DNA of 64,000 bases. Origin: Hongsoonwoonella zoysiae (lineage in GTDB: Bacteria > Pseudomonadota > Alphaproteobacteria > Rhizobiales > Stappiaceae). The translations under genes and the position numbers were made by a program. The stretch covers positions 1,245,736-1,309,735 of the forward strand of contig NZ_JABRXF010000001.1 in NCBI RefSeq assembly GCF_013266695.1. The letters are read 5' to 3'. The number at the start of each line of letters is the position of its first letter. Positions within the stretch are counted from its first letter, which is position 1. This document shows, piece after piece, positions 35,228 through 43,948 of the stretch. The notes beneath the pieces are model-generated. The model was not told where the DNA came from and did not search any database. It saw nothing but the letters and a program-made list of their open reading frames with translations.

Positions 35228-36013
35228 CTACTTCTTCCTTGAAGCTTCACAGTGATGTCCGGCGTGCTCGCGCGACAGGGCGCTTGCGGCGTCCTTGGTC
35301 GCTTCGACGATTTCGTCCTGATCGCCGATGAAGCGGGCGGTTACGGCCGCAACCGTGACGGCCGCGACCACGCGCCCCTCACGGTTGAAAACGGGGGCGG
35401 CGACACCGGTCGCTCCGGCAACCCACTGGTCGATGTTGAGTGCGACACCCGCTTCGCGCACGACTTCCAGATCACGCCTGAGGCGTTCCCCGTCGACCCT
35501 GAGGCGCTCCGGAATATCGCCACCCGACCACGCCGCGATATGGCTTTCTATGCGTTCGGGCGGCATATAAGCCAGTTGCACACGGCCCGAAGCCGTGCGG
35601 TGAGCGGGATGCAGCCGCGTCAGGTCAGCGTCGTAGCGGATGTCCCTCTGGCTGACGATCTTCGTGAGAAGGCGAACATGGCCGTCGCTCGTCAGCGTCG
35701 CGAGGATCGAGGTTTCCCGCAAGTTATCCGTCAGCTTGCGCATGACAGGCAGCGCCTGACGCACGAGAAGCGCCATGGCGCCCCCGATCCAGCCGATTTC
35801 GTTGAACTTCAGCGCAGGGTTGATGCGGTACCGGTCGAATTCGTCCCGCTCGGCATAGGCGCGGTCGACGAGCGTTCGCAGGAGCATCAGCGCGCTGCTC
35901 TTCGGCGCCTCGAGCAATGTCGAAATCTCTACAAGTGTCAGCCCGCGTTCTGCGGTGGAGAGTATCTCCAGCAGATCCAACACGCGGACGGCCGACTTGA
36001 CTTGAGGGTTCAT
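35228..36013 (-). CDS. IclR family transcriptional regulator
   Basis: A 261-residue regulator. An N-terminal winged HTH (VKSAVRVLDLLEILSTAERG, LTLVEISTLLEAPKSSALML) is followed by the IclR effector domain (HPAHRTASGRVQLAYMPPER, GVALNIDQWVAGATGVAAPV, GEVVAAVTV-type strand). IclR proteins sense small organic acids or aromatics. The gene is upstream of, and in line with, the ABC operon with a short gap, so it probably controls the operon and itself from the palindrome just before its start. Confidence 0.87.
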   Translation of the reverse strand: MNPQVKSAVRVLDLLEILSTAERGLTLVEISTLLEAPKSSALMLLRTLVDRAYAERDEFDRYRINPALKFNEIGWIGGAMALLVRQALPVMRKLTDNLRETSILATLTSDGHVRLLTKIVSQRDIRYDADLTRLHPAHRTASGRVQLAYMPPERIESHIAAWSGGDIPERLRVDGERLRRDLEVVREAGVALNIDQWVAGATGVAAPVFNREGRVVAAVTVAAVTARFIGDQDEIVEATKDAASALSREHAGHHCEASRKK

Positions 36014-36028
36014 ATATATGAATTCCGT

Positions 36029-36040
36029 TCACATATGTGA
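36029..36040. promoter_or_regulatory. Candidate IclR operator
   Basis: TCACATATGTGA is a perfect 12-bp palindrome starting 16 bp upstream of the IclR ATG, in an AT-rich island within GC-rich surroundings. IclR regulators commonly autoregulate through short palindromes overlapping their promoter. Inference from position and symmetry. Confidence 0.45.
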
Positions 36041-36520
36041 TCTTTAAACCTCAATTCGGGATCGGAGTCAATTTCGAAAGTTGCCGGCACCTGATGCCGG
36101 CCGTATGGCGGTGAAGGCGGTTTGCTTTAAACCGAAACTGTATTTGCCGGCCCGCGAGCCTTGGGAAAAACAAGATCGTGGGCGATCGCGCCAAATGTAC
36201 CCGAAGGGGTGGAGCGTTCATGCTGCCGCCGGAACAGATCCCCGACGCGGAACCGGCCGTAAAGTTCCAGTCAGCCCCATGCGGCAGCGAATTGGACTGC
36301 CGGGCGAGAACGTGTTCGGGGGCGCCGACCAGCGCGTAATATCGGGTGGCAATGCGATCTTCCGGGAGGGCGAGGCGAATTTCCCGATGCTGAAGAACAT
36401 GCGCACCTAGGTTAATCAGCCGATCATCGACCTCGCTCGCCTCTTTGTCATTTCCGCTGCGGAAAGCGGAAACCTCGGCGAAAGCCGCTTATGTCAACAC
36501 CGCCTAGTCTTCCCTCATGC

Positions 36521-36631
36521 GCTGATTTGGCTCCAGGCCTCAGCGAGTAATGATAAAAGCGTCTCATTCAGGCCTTCGTCCCGGAAGCTGCCGTTGAAGC
36601 TTTCGACAAATCCATTCCGCATCGGTTTGGC
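36521..36631 (-). pseudogene. IS3-family transposase (OrfB) fragment
   Basis: Read on the minus strand, this stretch encodes KPMRNGFVESFNGSFRDEG followed by LNETLLSLLAEAWSQIS, which is the C-terminal DDE-domain motif of IS3-family OrfB (usual form GKPxQNAFVESFNGRLRDELLNE). Sequence homology stops abruptly on both sides and no inverted repeats are visible. The rest of the gene-free region 36041-36838 shows nothing else I can support. Confidence 0.75.
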
Positions 36632-36838
36632 AGCCGACTGACAGCTACGCCAGCGATTGGCGCCCTACGGTCGGGTCGTTCGCCCATCAGGCCTGATAGC
36701 GTTGTGTGCCCTCCGGAAGGCTGAATTCGAGGACGTTTTCGATTTCGACAAAACTCATGCGGCGGGAGGATGGTCGGAGCTCTTCCAGAAAGCGCGTGAG
36801 TCCTGCGTATTTGGTCAATCGTCTCTCCAAATGCCGGA

Positions 36839-38152
36839 TCACGTGCTGCCGCGAATATCTTCCGCCAGTGTCGCCAGCGTGACGGCTTGGCCTTCGAGGT
36901 TTGTGAAGGCGAAGGGGTTCAGAAACTGCCGACCCCAGAAGAAATTGCGATCGGTTTGGCTGAGTGCGGCTTCTTCGCAGACGGCATTCCAGTTCTCTCC
37001 AATGCAGCGTAGCTGCGCTTCAACGAGGGCGATAGCCTCATCGTCCGAAACATGAAAATGATGGGCGGCCTCAAGGCAGGACGCGACCCGGCTCATGCGA
37101 TTCTGGCCGCTTATCAGCATCGCCTGAGAGGCTTCCTGGCCGGACCGGCCCTGGGGGCAAATATCATAGGCGGGGGTGAGCGCCAGCCTGTCCCCGTCCC
37201 AGAAGGCGGCGTGGTTGCGCGCATGATCGTCGGTATTGCCGCACAGGATGTTGAAGACAATGCGGGCGAACAGCTCGCGCAGCGTAGCGGACGGATCGGC
37301 AAAGCGATGACGAATGATCCCGGCCAAGTCCTGATAGCTCGCGTAGCGTGCCATCATTTCGTCGAGAGCCAGCATCGTGAGGGCCGAGACCATGATCTTG
37401 CGCTGCCAGCCGCCAGCGGCGTGAATACGGTCGAACCGCTCGACCAGCAGCACGTCCTTTCCGGAGGCGTGGACCAGAGAAACCGGTGCGGCGTTGATGC
37501 CGCATAGCGTGGCAAGCCGCATGGCGATGAACTCGGCCTTGACGACGTTATAGGTGTCTGACGACGAGGAAAACTTGGCGACCAGCTTGACCGTGGTGTC
37601 TTCGATCAGAGCCTTTGGCCGCGCACCGCCGATGGAGCTGCCGTGGTGCAGCGACTGGTCGAGTTCGGGCGTAAGCGGAATGCCCTGCTCGACCCGTTGC
37701 GCGGATTCAATCAATTCGTCCAGGCTCGCCCCGACCGGCGCGCGCGGCTCGTAGACGGTGGGCGAGCGCTGAAAGTCGAGCGCCCCTATCCGGTCGGACC
37801 CGGATTCGAGCAGGAAGGTCAGCTCGCAGAAATCGCGATTGTCGAGCTCGCTGCCTTTGACACCGAACTTGCGGTTCAGGATCACGCGCCGCCCCCAGGC
37901 GTCGGGCGCGGCATCGCGCATGCAGCCCGGCATGGTCAGACCGCCGAGCAGCGGCAGTTCACCTGAGCGCAACGGCAGTTCCGGCAGGTAGAGCGGCATC
38001 GCTTCTGGCCGGTCGAGATAACTCTTGCCGTAATTGAATGTCACGAGCCCGTCATGGGCGTGAAGGCGTCCCGCGACGACCGGCGCGGTCGCGCCCGGCA
38101 GCCAGACCCAGACGAAGGCCTCGTCATATGTCGGAACGGTTTTAGAACTCAT
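36839..38152 (-). CDS. hipA: HipA-family serine/threonine kinase toxin
   Basis: A 437-residue HipA-type kinase. An N-terminal HipA_N domain (VWVWLPGATAPVVAGRLH, LPLLGGLTMPGCMRDAAPDA WGR region) is followed by the kinase core: HHGSSIGGARPKALIED (nucleotide loop), CGNTDDHARNHAAF (catalytic NxDDHxRN), and AYDICP at the metal-binding position. E. coli HipA phosphorylates glutamyl-tRNA synthetase and causes growth arrest and persistence. The frame is open to 38182, but ATG 38152 overlaps the hipB stop by 11 nt, the usual antitoxin-toxin coupling. All kinase motifs are intact, so the toxin is likely functional. Confidence 0.88.
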   Translation of the reverse strand: MSSKTVPTYDEAFVWVWLPGATAPVVAGRLHAHDGLVTFNYGKSYLDRPEAMPLYLPELPLRSGELPLLGGLTMPGCMRDAAPDAWGRRVILNRKFGVKGSELDNRDFCELTFLLESGSDRIGALDFQRSPTVYEPRAPVGASLDELIESAQRVEQGIPLTPELDQSLHHGSSIGGARPKALIEDTTVKLVAKFSSSSDTYNVVKAEFIAMRLATLCGINAAPVSLVHASGKDVLLVERFDRIHAAGGWQRKIMVSALTMLALDEMMARYASYQDLAGIIRHRFADPSATLRELFARIVFNILCGNTDDHARNHAAFWDGDRLALTPAYDICPQGRSGQEASQAMLISGQNRMSRVASCLEAAHHFHVSDDEAIALVEAQLRCIGENWNAVCEEAALSQTDRNFFWGRQFLNPFAFTNLEGQAVTLATLAEDIRGST

Positions 38153-38480
38153 CGTCGACCCGCTTTCCGGCCTTGTAGACATGCTTGGGCAACAGGGCGA
38201 TCCGGTCGTCGGTTCGGCTGATAAGCGCCGTTATCCCCTTCTCGTCGGCATCGAAGAGCTTTACGCCGACAATAGCGGCGGCCTCGAACATCAAGCCGAT
38301 CTCGACCTTGGGGTCGCCTTTTTCCATCCGTTGCAATGTGCTGCGGGCAATGCCAAGACGCTCGGCAAGCTCGTGCTCTGTCATCTTGCGTTTCTTACGC
38401 CCGAGCCGGATCATCTTTCCCAGCAGGGTAAGCCCTTCGAGCGTATAGCGCGCATATGTTCTTTTCTGCGTCGCAGCCAT
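38142..38480 (-). CDS. hipB: HipB-type antitoxin, XRE-family HTH
   Basis: A 112-residue DNA-binding antitoxin with a XRE HTH (KMTEHELAERLGIARSTLQR, then MEKGDPKVEIGLMFEAAAIVG). HipB binds HipA and represses the hipBA promoter. The ATG at 38480 is preferred over the TTG one codon upstream. It is followed by hipA with an 11-nt overlap. The promoter region contains several related operator copies at 38497-38627. Confidence 0.86.
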   Translation of the reverse strand: MAATQKRTYARYTLEGLTLLGKMIRLGRKKRKMTEHELAERLGIARSTLQRMEKGDPKVEIGLMFEAAAIVGVKLFDADEKGITALISRTDDRIALLPKHVYKAGKRVDDEF

Positions 38481-38496
38481 CAAAAACCCTCAAGAA

Positions 38497-38627
38497 TGAC
38501 CGCTTCATAAGGCATATCACCCTGATTTGCCTCATATAGCGGTCATAATCCTAATAAATCACTATTCGGGCAGCAAAATGACCGTAGCATCGGTCAAATT
38601 ATGAAGATATGCCTTATATATCGGTCA
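38497..38627. promoter_or_regulatory. Multi-copy HipB operator region
   Basis: Three 21-bp sites share TGACCG, four variable bases, then ATRAGGCAWAT: 38497-38517 (forward), 38525-38545 (reverse) and 38607-38627 (reverse). A fourth dyad, TGACCG-N6-CGGTCA, lies at 38579-38596. The first site starts 17 bp upstream of the hipB ATG. The stretch is much more AT-rich than its surroundings. The array is well placed for cooperative autorepression by HipB with HipA. Confidence 0.7.
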
Positions 38628-38639
38628 ATTCGATGGGGC

Positions 38640-39140
38640 GGAATGAAGTCATGGAGCGACACCTAATAAATGACCGGGTTTGCGCACCCTCCCTTGGCGC
38701 GAGCGCTTCATCGGCATGATGACAGTCATCGGGGCGATTATCGTGATTGTCGGCGACGGCGCATAGCCCGCGTACCGAAGCAACCACGTCTTGAGCAGCG
38801 CGACCAACCGGGTTGCATGACCTCGTGTTCGTCGGGAATGCCGAGCGTGATGGCAAGCCCGGGTTTATGTCCAGGCATTGAAGCCCAGTTCGAGCGCAAA
38901 AACGATCTGGCCGGTGATTCGGCTGTAGATATCCTGTCGTTATGAATTGTTGGTCGTCATTTGAGATTTCTTTTCGCTTTGTTCCTTGAGGACGCGAAAG
39001 AAACCGGACGGGGGCATCAGGCGCGCGGTCACCCGTCGGCGTCGAAAGCTACGGCGAGGGAAACGGGCAATACGAGTGGTGCGGGCCGCGCGTTCATCAA
39101 GCGGCGCTGGCCGGCTACAGCGCGCTGATCTACGCCTGCG
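38640..39140. other. Gene-free stretch between hipBA promoter and IS remnants
   Basis: No convincing coding sequence on either strand. Codon use in the open frames is unlike the neighbouring genes, and no product can be recognised. A short frame ending near 38766 encodes a hydrophobic tail (ERFIGMMTVIGAIIVIVGDG) that could be the remnant C-terminus of a membrane protein, but this is too short to name. Confidence 0.4.
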
Positions 39141-39306
39141 GCGATTGGTGCGAGGTGGAACAACCGAATTGGTTCCGGCGTTCAGGATTGTTTTGTGAAA
39201 GTACCGGGCGTCGTAGGCACGGTCGGCGATTGCGGAACGATAGGCGATCCCGTGGATCCGGGCGGCGCCAAAGAGGACCTCGCCCTGATGCCAGGGCTGG
39301 AAACGA
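39141..39306 (-). pseudogene. IS5-family transposase fragment
   Basis: On the minus strand the sequence encodes SAIADRAYDARYFHKTILNA followed by GTNSVVPPRTNRRRR, matching the DDE-domain segment of IS5-group transposases (usual form VADRAYDANxLRxxIxxxGAxPVIPxRxNR). Neither end of the transposase nor terminal repeats are present. It is joined directly to the IS481-type fragment. Confidence 0.7.
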
Positions 39307-39344
39307 GGCCGGCAGGGTTTTCAAGGCTGTCGATTGCAGCGTGT

Positions 39345-39512
39345 AACCTGGTCTCTCGATTAGGTAGCGCCCGACCCGACGCGACACAATCTTCAGCGAA
39401 ACGCCACAGACCCGTGCGGGCTCGGCCTTGAGAGGGCGGCCTTCGATGACAGACAAGAGGCTATCGCCCCTCGACGCAAGGGCGTCAGGCGGGCATTCCT
39501 GTGGATGTTCAT
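39345..39512 (-). pseudogene. IS481-family transposase N-terminus, frameshifted
   Basis: A minus-strand ATG at 39512, preceded by GGAGGG, begins MNIHRNARLTPLRRG, a typical IS481 N-terminus. The HTH continues only after a frame change as SLLSVIEGRPLKAEPARVCG then VSLKIVSRRVGRYLIE. The catalytic domain is missing; homology ends at about 39345, next to the IS5 fragment. This is a dead element. Confidence 0.7.
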
Positions 39513-39605
39513 TCGGACCCTCCGGTGAATGCTGAAGCTTGGTAACTCCAGTCGCCACGGTCCGGTCCGAATGGACACCTTCCAGAAGTTCACCGCTAGG
39601 TCCGC

Positions 39606-41405
39606 TCAGTGATTGTCGCGCGGGATCCCTTTCGTGTGGGCCACGTCGCGGTATTTTACCGCGGGCTTCAGCACCATTCCCTTGTCGAACTGGTCGACCA
39701 GCGAACGCTGGATCTCCTGCCACGGCGTCTGGCTTTCGGGATAAGGGAAGCCGCCCTTTGCCTCGAGGTCGGCGCGGCGTCTGGCAAGTTCCTCATCCGA
39801 AATCAGAATATTTGCCGTGCCCTTCCGCAGGTCGATGCGCACGCGGTCTCCCGTCTGGATAAGCGCGAGCCCGCCCATGGCCGCGGCTTCCGGGGCGGCG
39901 TTCAGGATCGACGGCGATCCGGAGGTGCCGGACTGGCGCCCGTCGCCGATGCAGGGCAGCGAATGAATGCCGCGCTTGAGGAGATAGGCGGGAGGCTGCA
40001 TGTTGACGACTTCCGCGCCCCCCGGATAACCGATAGGCCCGGTGCCGCGAATGAAGAGCATGCAGTTTTCGTCGATCTCCAGCGACGGATCCTCGATCCG
40101 GTGGTGATAATCCTCCGGCCCTTCGAAAACGATGGCGCGGCCCTCGAAAGCGTCCGGATCGTCGGGGTTCGAGAGATAGCGGTCGCGGAACTCCTTCGAG
40201 ACGACGCTCGTCTTCATGATCGCGCTGTCGAAAAGGTTGCCCTTCAGGTTGACGAAGCCGGCGTTCTTCACCAACGGGTTTGAAACCGGATGGATGACGT
40301 CCGGGTTCAGGTTCTGCACATTGCGGCAATTTTCGCCAATGCTCGCGCCGTTCGCCGTCACCGCATCGGGGTGGGGCAGGAGATCCGCCTTCATGAGTTC
40401 GGCGACGACCGCAGGTACGCCACCCGCGCGGTGGTAATCCTCGCCCAGGTATTCGCCCGCCGGCTGAAGGTTGACGAGAAGGGGAATATCGTGGCCGACG
40501 CGCTGCCAGTCGTCATTGTCGAGCTCGACGCCGAGATGCCGCGCGACCCCGTTCAGGTGGATCGGCGCGTTGGTCGAACCGCCGATCGCCGAATTCACAG
40601 CGATTGCGTTCTCGAACGCCTCGCGCGTCATGATGTCTGAAGGTTTCTGGTCCTCCCACACCATGTCAACGATACGCCGACCCGTTTCATACGAAATCTG
40701 GCCGCGCTCTCGATAAGGCGCGGGAATGGCGGCGGAACCCGGCAACTGCATGCCGAGTGCTTCCGTCAGCGAGTTCATGGTGGTCGCCGTGCCCATCGTG
40801 TTGCAATAGCCAACGGAGGGCGCTGAAGATGAGACGATCTCCATGAAGCCGTCGTAGTCGATCTCGCCTTCGGCGAGCAATTCACGCGCCTTCCAGACAA
40901 TGGTGCCGGAGCCTGTTCGCTCGCCCCTGTGCCAGCCGTTCAGCATCGGCCCGACGGAAAGCGCGATCGCAGGGATATTCACCGTGGCGGCCGCCATCAG
41001 GCAGGCGGGGGTGGTCTTGTCGCAGCCGATCATCAGAACCACGCCGTCAAGCGGGTAGCCGTAAAGCACTTCAACGAGGCCAAGGTAGGCAAGGTTACGG
41101 TCAAGCGCTGCCGTCGGCCGCTTTCCCGTTTCCTGGATCGGATGAACCGGAAACTCCATGCAGATGCCGCCCGCTGAAGTGATGCCGTCGCGAACCCGTT
41201 TGGCGAGCTCGATGTGGTGCCTGTTGCAAGGCGAAAGGTCCGAGCCGGTCTGGGCGATGCCGATGATCGGCTTGCCGGATTGCAGTTCCTCGCGCGTCAG
41301 CCCGTAGTTCAGGTAGCGCTCGATATAAAGCGCGGTCATGCCCGGATTGTCCGGATTGTCGAACCAGGCTTTCGAGCGAAGCGAGCGCTTGTCCTTGGCA
41401 GTCAT
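39606..41405 (-). CDS. IlvD/Edd family dehydratase, sugar-acid type (arabonate/xylonate-like)
   Basis: A 599-residue iron-sulfur dehydratase. [40 protein letters not shown] (cluster Cys), [40 protein letters not shown] and [17 protein letters not shown] follow in family order. The opening [20 protein letters not shown] is characteristic of the aldonic-acid dehydratases (L-arabonate, D-xylonate) rather than of IlvD or Edd. These remove water to give 2-keto-3-deoxy acids in non-phosphorylating pentose pathways. ATG 41405 is preferred: GGAGG lies 6 nt upstream. No other pathway gene is adjacent. Confidence 0.83.
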   Translation of the reverse strand: MTAKDKRSLRSKAWFDNPDNPGMTALYIERYLNYGLTREELQSGKPIIGIAQTGSDLSPCNRHHIELAKRVRDGITSAGGICMEFPVHPIQETGKRPTAALDRNLAYLGLVEVLYGYPLDGVVLMIGCDKTTPACLMAAATVNIPAIALSVGPMLNGWHRGERTGSGTIVWKARELLAEGEIDYDGFMEIVSSSAPSVGYCNTMGTATTMNSLTEALGMQLPGSAAIPAPYRERGQISYETGRRIVDMVWEDQKPSDIMTREAFENAIAVNSAIGGSTNAPIHLNGVARHLGVELDNDDWQRVGHDIPLLVNLQPAGEYLGEDYHRAGGVPAVVAELMKADLLPHPDAVTANGASIGENCRNVQNLNPDVIHPVSNPLVKNAGFVNLKGNLFDSAIMKTSVVSKEFRDRYLSNPDDPDAFEGRAIVFEGPEDYHHRIEDPSLEIDENCMLFIRGTGPIGYPGGAEVVNMQPPAYLLKRGIHSLPCIGDGRQSGTSGSPSILNAAPEAAAMGGLALIQTGDRVRIDLRKGTANILISDEELARRRADLEAKGGFPYPESQTPWQEIQRSLVDQFDKGMVLKPAVKYRDVAHTKGIPRDNH

Positions 41406-41426
41406 GATCATCCTCCGCGTGAAGCG

Positions 41427-41580
41427 GTTTATGGGCCAAGGCCCGAATGCCGCTTTCGTTCTCTGAGATATCCCGTTTCGCGCGTGCGCGAAACGGGACG
41501 AGCGACTGGATAGTCAATTCGTCGCCCTAATAATAGAGCTTTCAGAGTTTCATCGCGAGAGAATAAATAATATTTATTCG
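41427..41580. other. Hairpins and AT palindrome between copA and the dehydratase gene
   Basis: Three symmetric elements fill this gap. A nested hairpin lies near 41427-41455 (GAAGCGG...CCGCTTTC around GGGCC-AA-GGCCC). A 12-bp perfect stem CCCGTTTCGCGC-GT-GCGCGAAACGGG is at 41472-41497. A 19-bp perfect palindrome, GAATAAATA-A-TATTTATTC, is at 41562-41580 and overlaps the copA stop codon. The palindrome lies in the promoter region of the dehydratase gene and could be an operator; the GC stems may end the copA transcript, though no T-run is seen. Confidence 0.5.
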
Positions 41581-43805
41581 TGATCGGCTTTCGGCTTCCA
41601 CCTTGCAAGCAAGCCCGCGTTGGTGACGACCGAAACGGACGACAGCGCCATTGCCGCGCCGGCGACGGCGGGTGTGAGAAGCCCGAAGGCTGCGAGCGGT
41701 ATGCCGATGACATTGTAGATGAACGCCCAGAAGAGGTTCTGGCGGATCTTGGAAACGGTTGCGCGGGAAACGGCGATCGCATCCGCAACAAGTTCGGGCC
41801 GAGAGCGCATCAATGTGATTCCGGCCGTTTCCATCGCGACATCCGCGCCTTCGCCCATGGCGATGCCCACATCGGCAGCGGCGAGAGCGGGGGCATCGTT
41901 GATCCCGTCGCCGACCATGGCGACCGTCGCACCTTCCGAGTGCAGCCTGGCGATTGCACCCGCCTTGCCTTCTGGCGGAACGCCGGCGGTGACCCTGTCG
42001 ATGCCGATCTTCGCGGCAACCGCTTCCGCGACCACCTGCGTGTCGCCGGTAAGCATGACCGGCGTCAGATGAAGCGAGCGCAACCGCGCCAGTGCGTCAG
42101 GTGTTTCCTCGCGAATCCGGTCGGCCATGGCGATCACGCCGACGACGCGGCCCGCGACTGCGACCGTTGCGCAGGTCTTGCCCTCCGCTTCGAAACCCCG
42201 TGCGATCTGGTCGGCCATGAAACGGTCGATGCCCTGTTCGTCCATCAGCCGCCCGTTGCCGATCATGACAATTTCGCCGGCAATGGTGGCGATCAGGCCT
42301 CGACCCGGCACGGACTTGAACGATGTGGGCTGGGCAAGGGGAAGCCCCCGTTTCCCGGCTTCGGCGATCATCGCTTTCGCAAGGGGATGCTCGCTCGGCA
42401 ATTGCGCCGAGGCCGCGATCCTGATGAGGCGATCCTCGTTGCGGTCGAAGGCGCGGATGTCGGTTACGGCGGGTTTTCCCTCCGTCAGCGTGCCGGTCTT
42501 GTCGAAGACGATGGTGTCTATCTTGTGCGCAACCTCAAGCGCTTCGATATCGCGGATGAGAATGCCGGCGCGTGCGGCCGCACCCGTTCCCGCGACAAGG
42601 GCCGTCGGCGTGGCCAGCCCCAGCGCACAGGGGCAGGCGATGACGAGCACGGCAACAGCCGCGCCTACGGCCTCATCAACCGCAAGGCCGAAGGCGAGCC
42701 AGCTCGCGAAGGTGACCAGCGCAACGACGACGATGACCGGAACGAAGACCGCCGACACGCGGTCGACAAGATGCTGTACCGGAGCCTTGCCCGTCTGGGC
42801 TGCCTCCACAAGGCGGATGATGCGGGCAAGCTTCGTATTTTCATCGAGCGCGGTGGTGCGCACCGTGAGGGCGCCGGACCCGTTGATCGTGCCGGCGATG
42901 ACCTCCGAGCCGGGCTCCTTGGAAATGGGCAGGCTTTCACCGGTAATGAGCGATTCGTCGAGCTCGCTCTCCCCTTCCAGGATCTCGCCATCGGCGGGAA
43001 CGCGTTCGCCGGGTTTGACAAGGATGCGGTCGCCCTCCCGGAGATCGTCGACCGATATTGTCTCAAGGCCGCTGTCCGTGATTCGATGCGCCACATCGGG
43101 CCGTAACGCCATTAGCGAACGAATCGCCGATGTCGTGGTGCGCTTCGCGCGAAGCTCCAGAAGTTTGCCGAAGAGGATCAGCGTCAGGATGACGGCGGAC
43201 GCTTCGAAATAGAGATGGCCGGCATGCTGAGGGCCGAGGGCGATGATCTGAAAAAGGCTGTAGCCGTAAGCCGCACTCGTGCCGAGCGTCACCAGCACGT
43301 CCATATTCGCGCCACCGCCACGCAAGGCCTTGAACGCGCCGACATAAAAGCGCGCGCCGGCGAAAATCTGCACGGGCGTTGCGAGCGCGAGCTGGACCAG
43401 CGCCGGAATCGCGATTTCGAGCCCGAAGGGCATGGCGATCATCGGCGCGATCAGAGGCAATGACAGAAGCGCCGAAAAGACGAGCAGCAGGAACGTGCGC
43501 CGTTCGTAAGCGTTCGCGCGAGCGTTGGCCTCCTCACTGTCCGCACGGCGGTTTTTCGCGCGATCGTCGTGAACTTTCGCCTCATAGCCAGCCTTCTCGA
43601 CGGCCCTTATCAACGCATCCGGATCCATGCTTTCGACGGCATCGATTTCGGCGGTTTCAAGCGGCAGGTTCACCGAGGCATGGGCGACGCCCGGCATGCG
43701 CGACAAAACCTTCTCCACGCGCGTTGAGCAGGCTGCACAGGTCATGCCGATCACGTCTAGGCGAACGGTCTTGAGGGCTTCGTCGGGCTTCACTGCCGCG
43801 TCCAT
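41574..43805 (-). CDS. copA: Copper-exporting P1B-type ATPase
   Basis: A 743-residue Cu+ ATPase. One N-terminal heavy-metal domain with GMTCAAC (20-26), then six to eight membrane helices; the transport motif is VIACPCALGLATPTAL (CPC), with DKTGTLTEG phosphorylation site, the SEHPLAKAM HP motif, and VGDGINDAPAL. CPC with C-terminal NxxxP/MxxSS-type residues (AFIYNVIGIPLAA, AMALSSVSVV) marks the Cu+ subgroup. ATG 43805 with GGAG nine bases upstream is preferred over a TTG five codons earlier. A CueR-type promoter precedes it. Confidence 0.93.
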   Translation of the reverse strand: MDAAVKPDEALKTVRLDVIGMTCAACSTRVEKVLSRMPGVAHASVNLPLETAEIDAVESMDPDALIRAVEKAGYEAKVHDDRAKNRRADSEEANARANAYERRTFLLLVFSALLSLPLIAPMIAMPFGLEIAIPALVQLALATPVQIFAGARFYVGAFKALRGGGANMDVLVTLGTSAAYGYSLFQIIALGPQHAGHLYFEASAVILTLILFGKLLELRAKRTTTSAIRSLMALRPDVAHRITDSGLETISVDDLREGDRILVKPGERVPADGEILEGESELDESLITGESLPISKEPGSEVIAGTINGSGALTVRTTALDENTKLARIIRLVEAAQTGKAPVQHLVDRVSAVFVPVIVVVALVTFASWLAFGLAVDEAVGAAVAVLVIACPCALGLATPTALVAGTGAAARAGILIRDIEALEVAHKIDTIVFDKTGTLTEGKPAVTDIRAFDRNEDRLIRIAASAQLPSEHPLAKAMIAEAGKRGLPLAQPTSFKSVPGRGLIATIAGEIVMIGNGRLMDEQGIDRFMADQIARGFEAEGKTCATVAVAGRVVGVIAMADRIREETPDALARLRSLHLTPVMLTGDTQVVAEAVAAKIGIDRVTAGVPPEGKAGAIARLHSEGATVAMVGDGINDAPALAAADVGIAMGEGADVAMETAGITLMRSRPELVADAIAVSRATVSKIRQNLFWAFIYNVIGIPLAAFGLLTPAVAGAAMALSSVSVVTNAGLLARWKPKADHE

Positions 43806-43835
43806 GTTTCGATACTCCAAGGGTCTGTTGGAGGA

Positions 43836-43866
43836 TAGATAGGCTCTCCAGTCACTGGAAGGTCAA
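43836..43866 (-). promoter_or_regulatory. MerR/CueR-type promoter of copA
   Basis: On the minus strand TTGACC (-35, 43861-43866) and TATCTA (-10, 43836-43841) are 19 bp apart, the over-long spacing typical of MerR-family promoters. The spacer holds a dyad, TCCAGT-G-ACTGGA. Predicted transcription begins about 25 bp before the copA ATG. CueR/HmrR-type activators bind such ACCTTCCA-type dyads in response to Cu+. The regulator gene is not in the window. Confidence 0.8.
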
Positions 43867-43948
43867 GGCCTATGGATCGTCACCTCGTTTAACGCCGTGC
43901 CGGGGCGGATGCGAGGGATGAATTCCGGCGTGAACCGCGAATTCAGGC

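Noticed and set aside
36081-36410. A 109-codon plus-strand frame downstream of the IclR promoter
   Set aside because: No ribosome binding site, no family resemblance, and located in an IS-scarred region; I treat it as non-coding.
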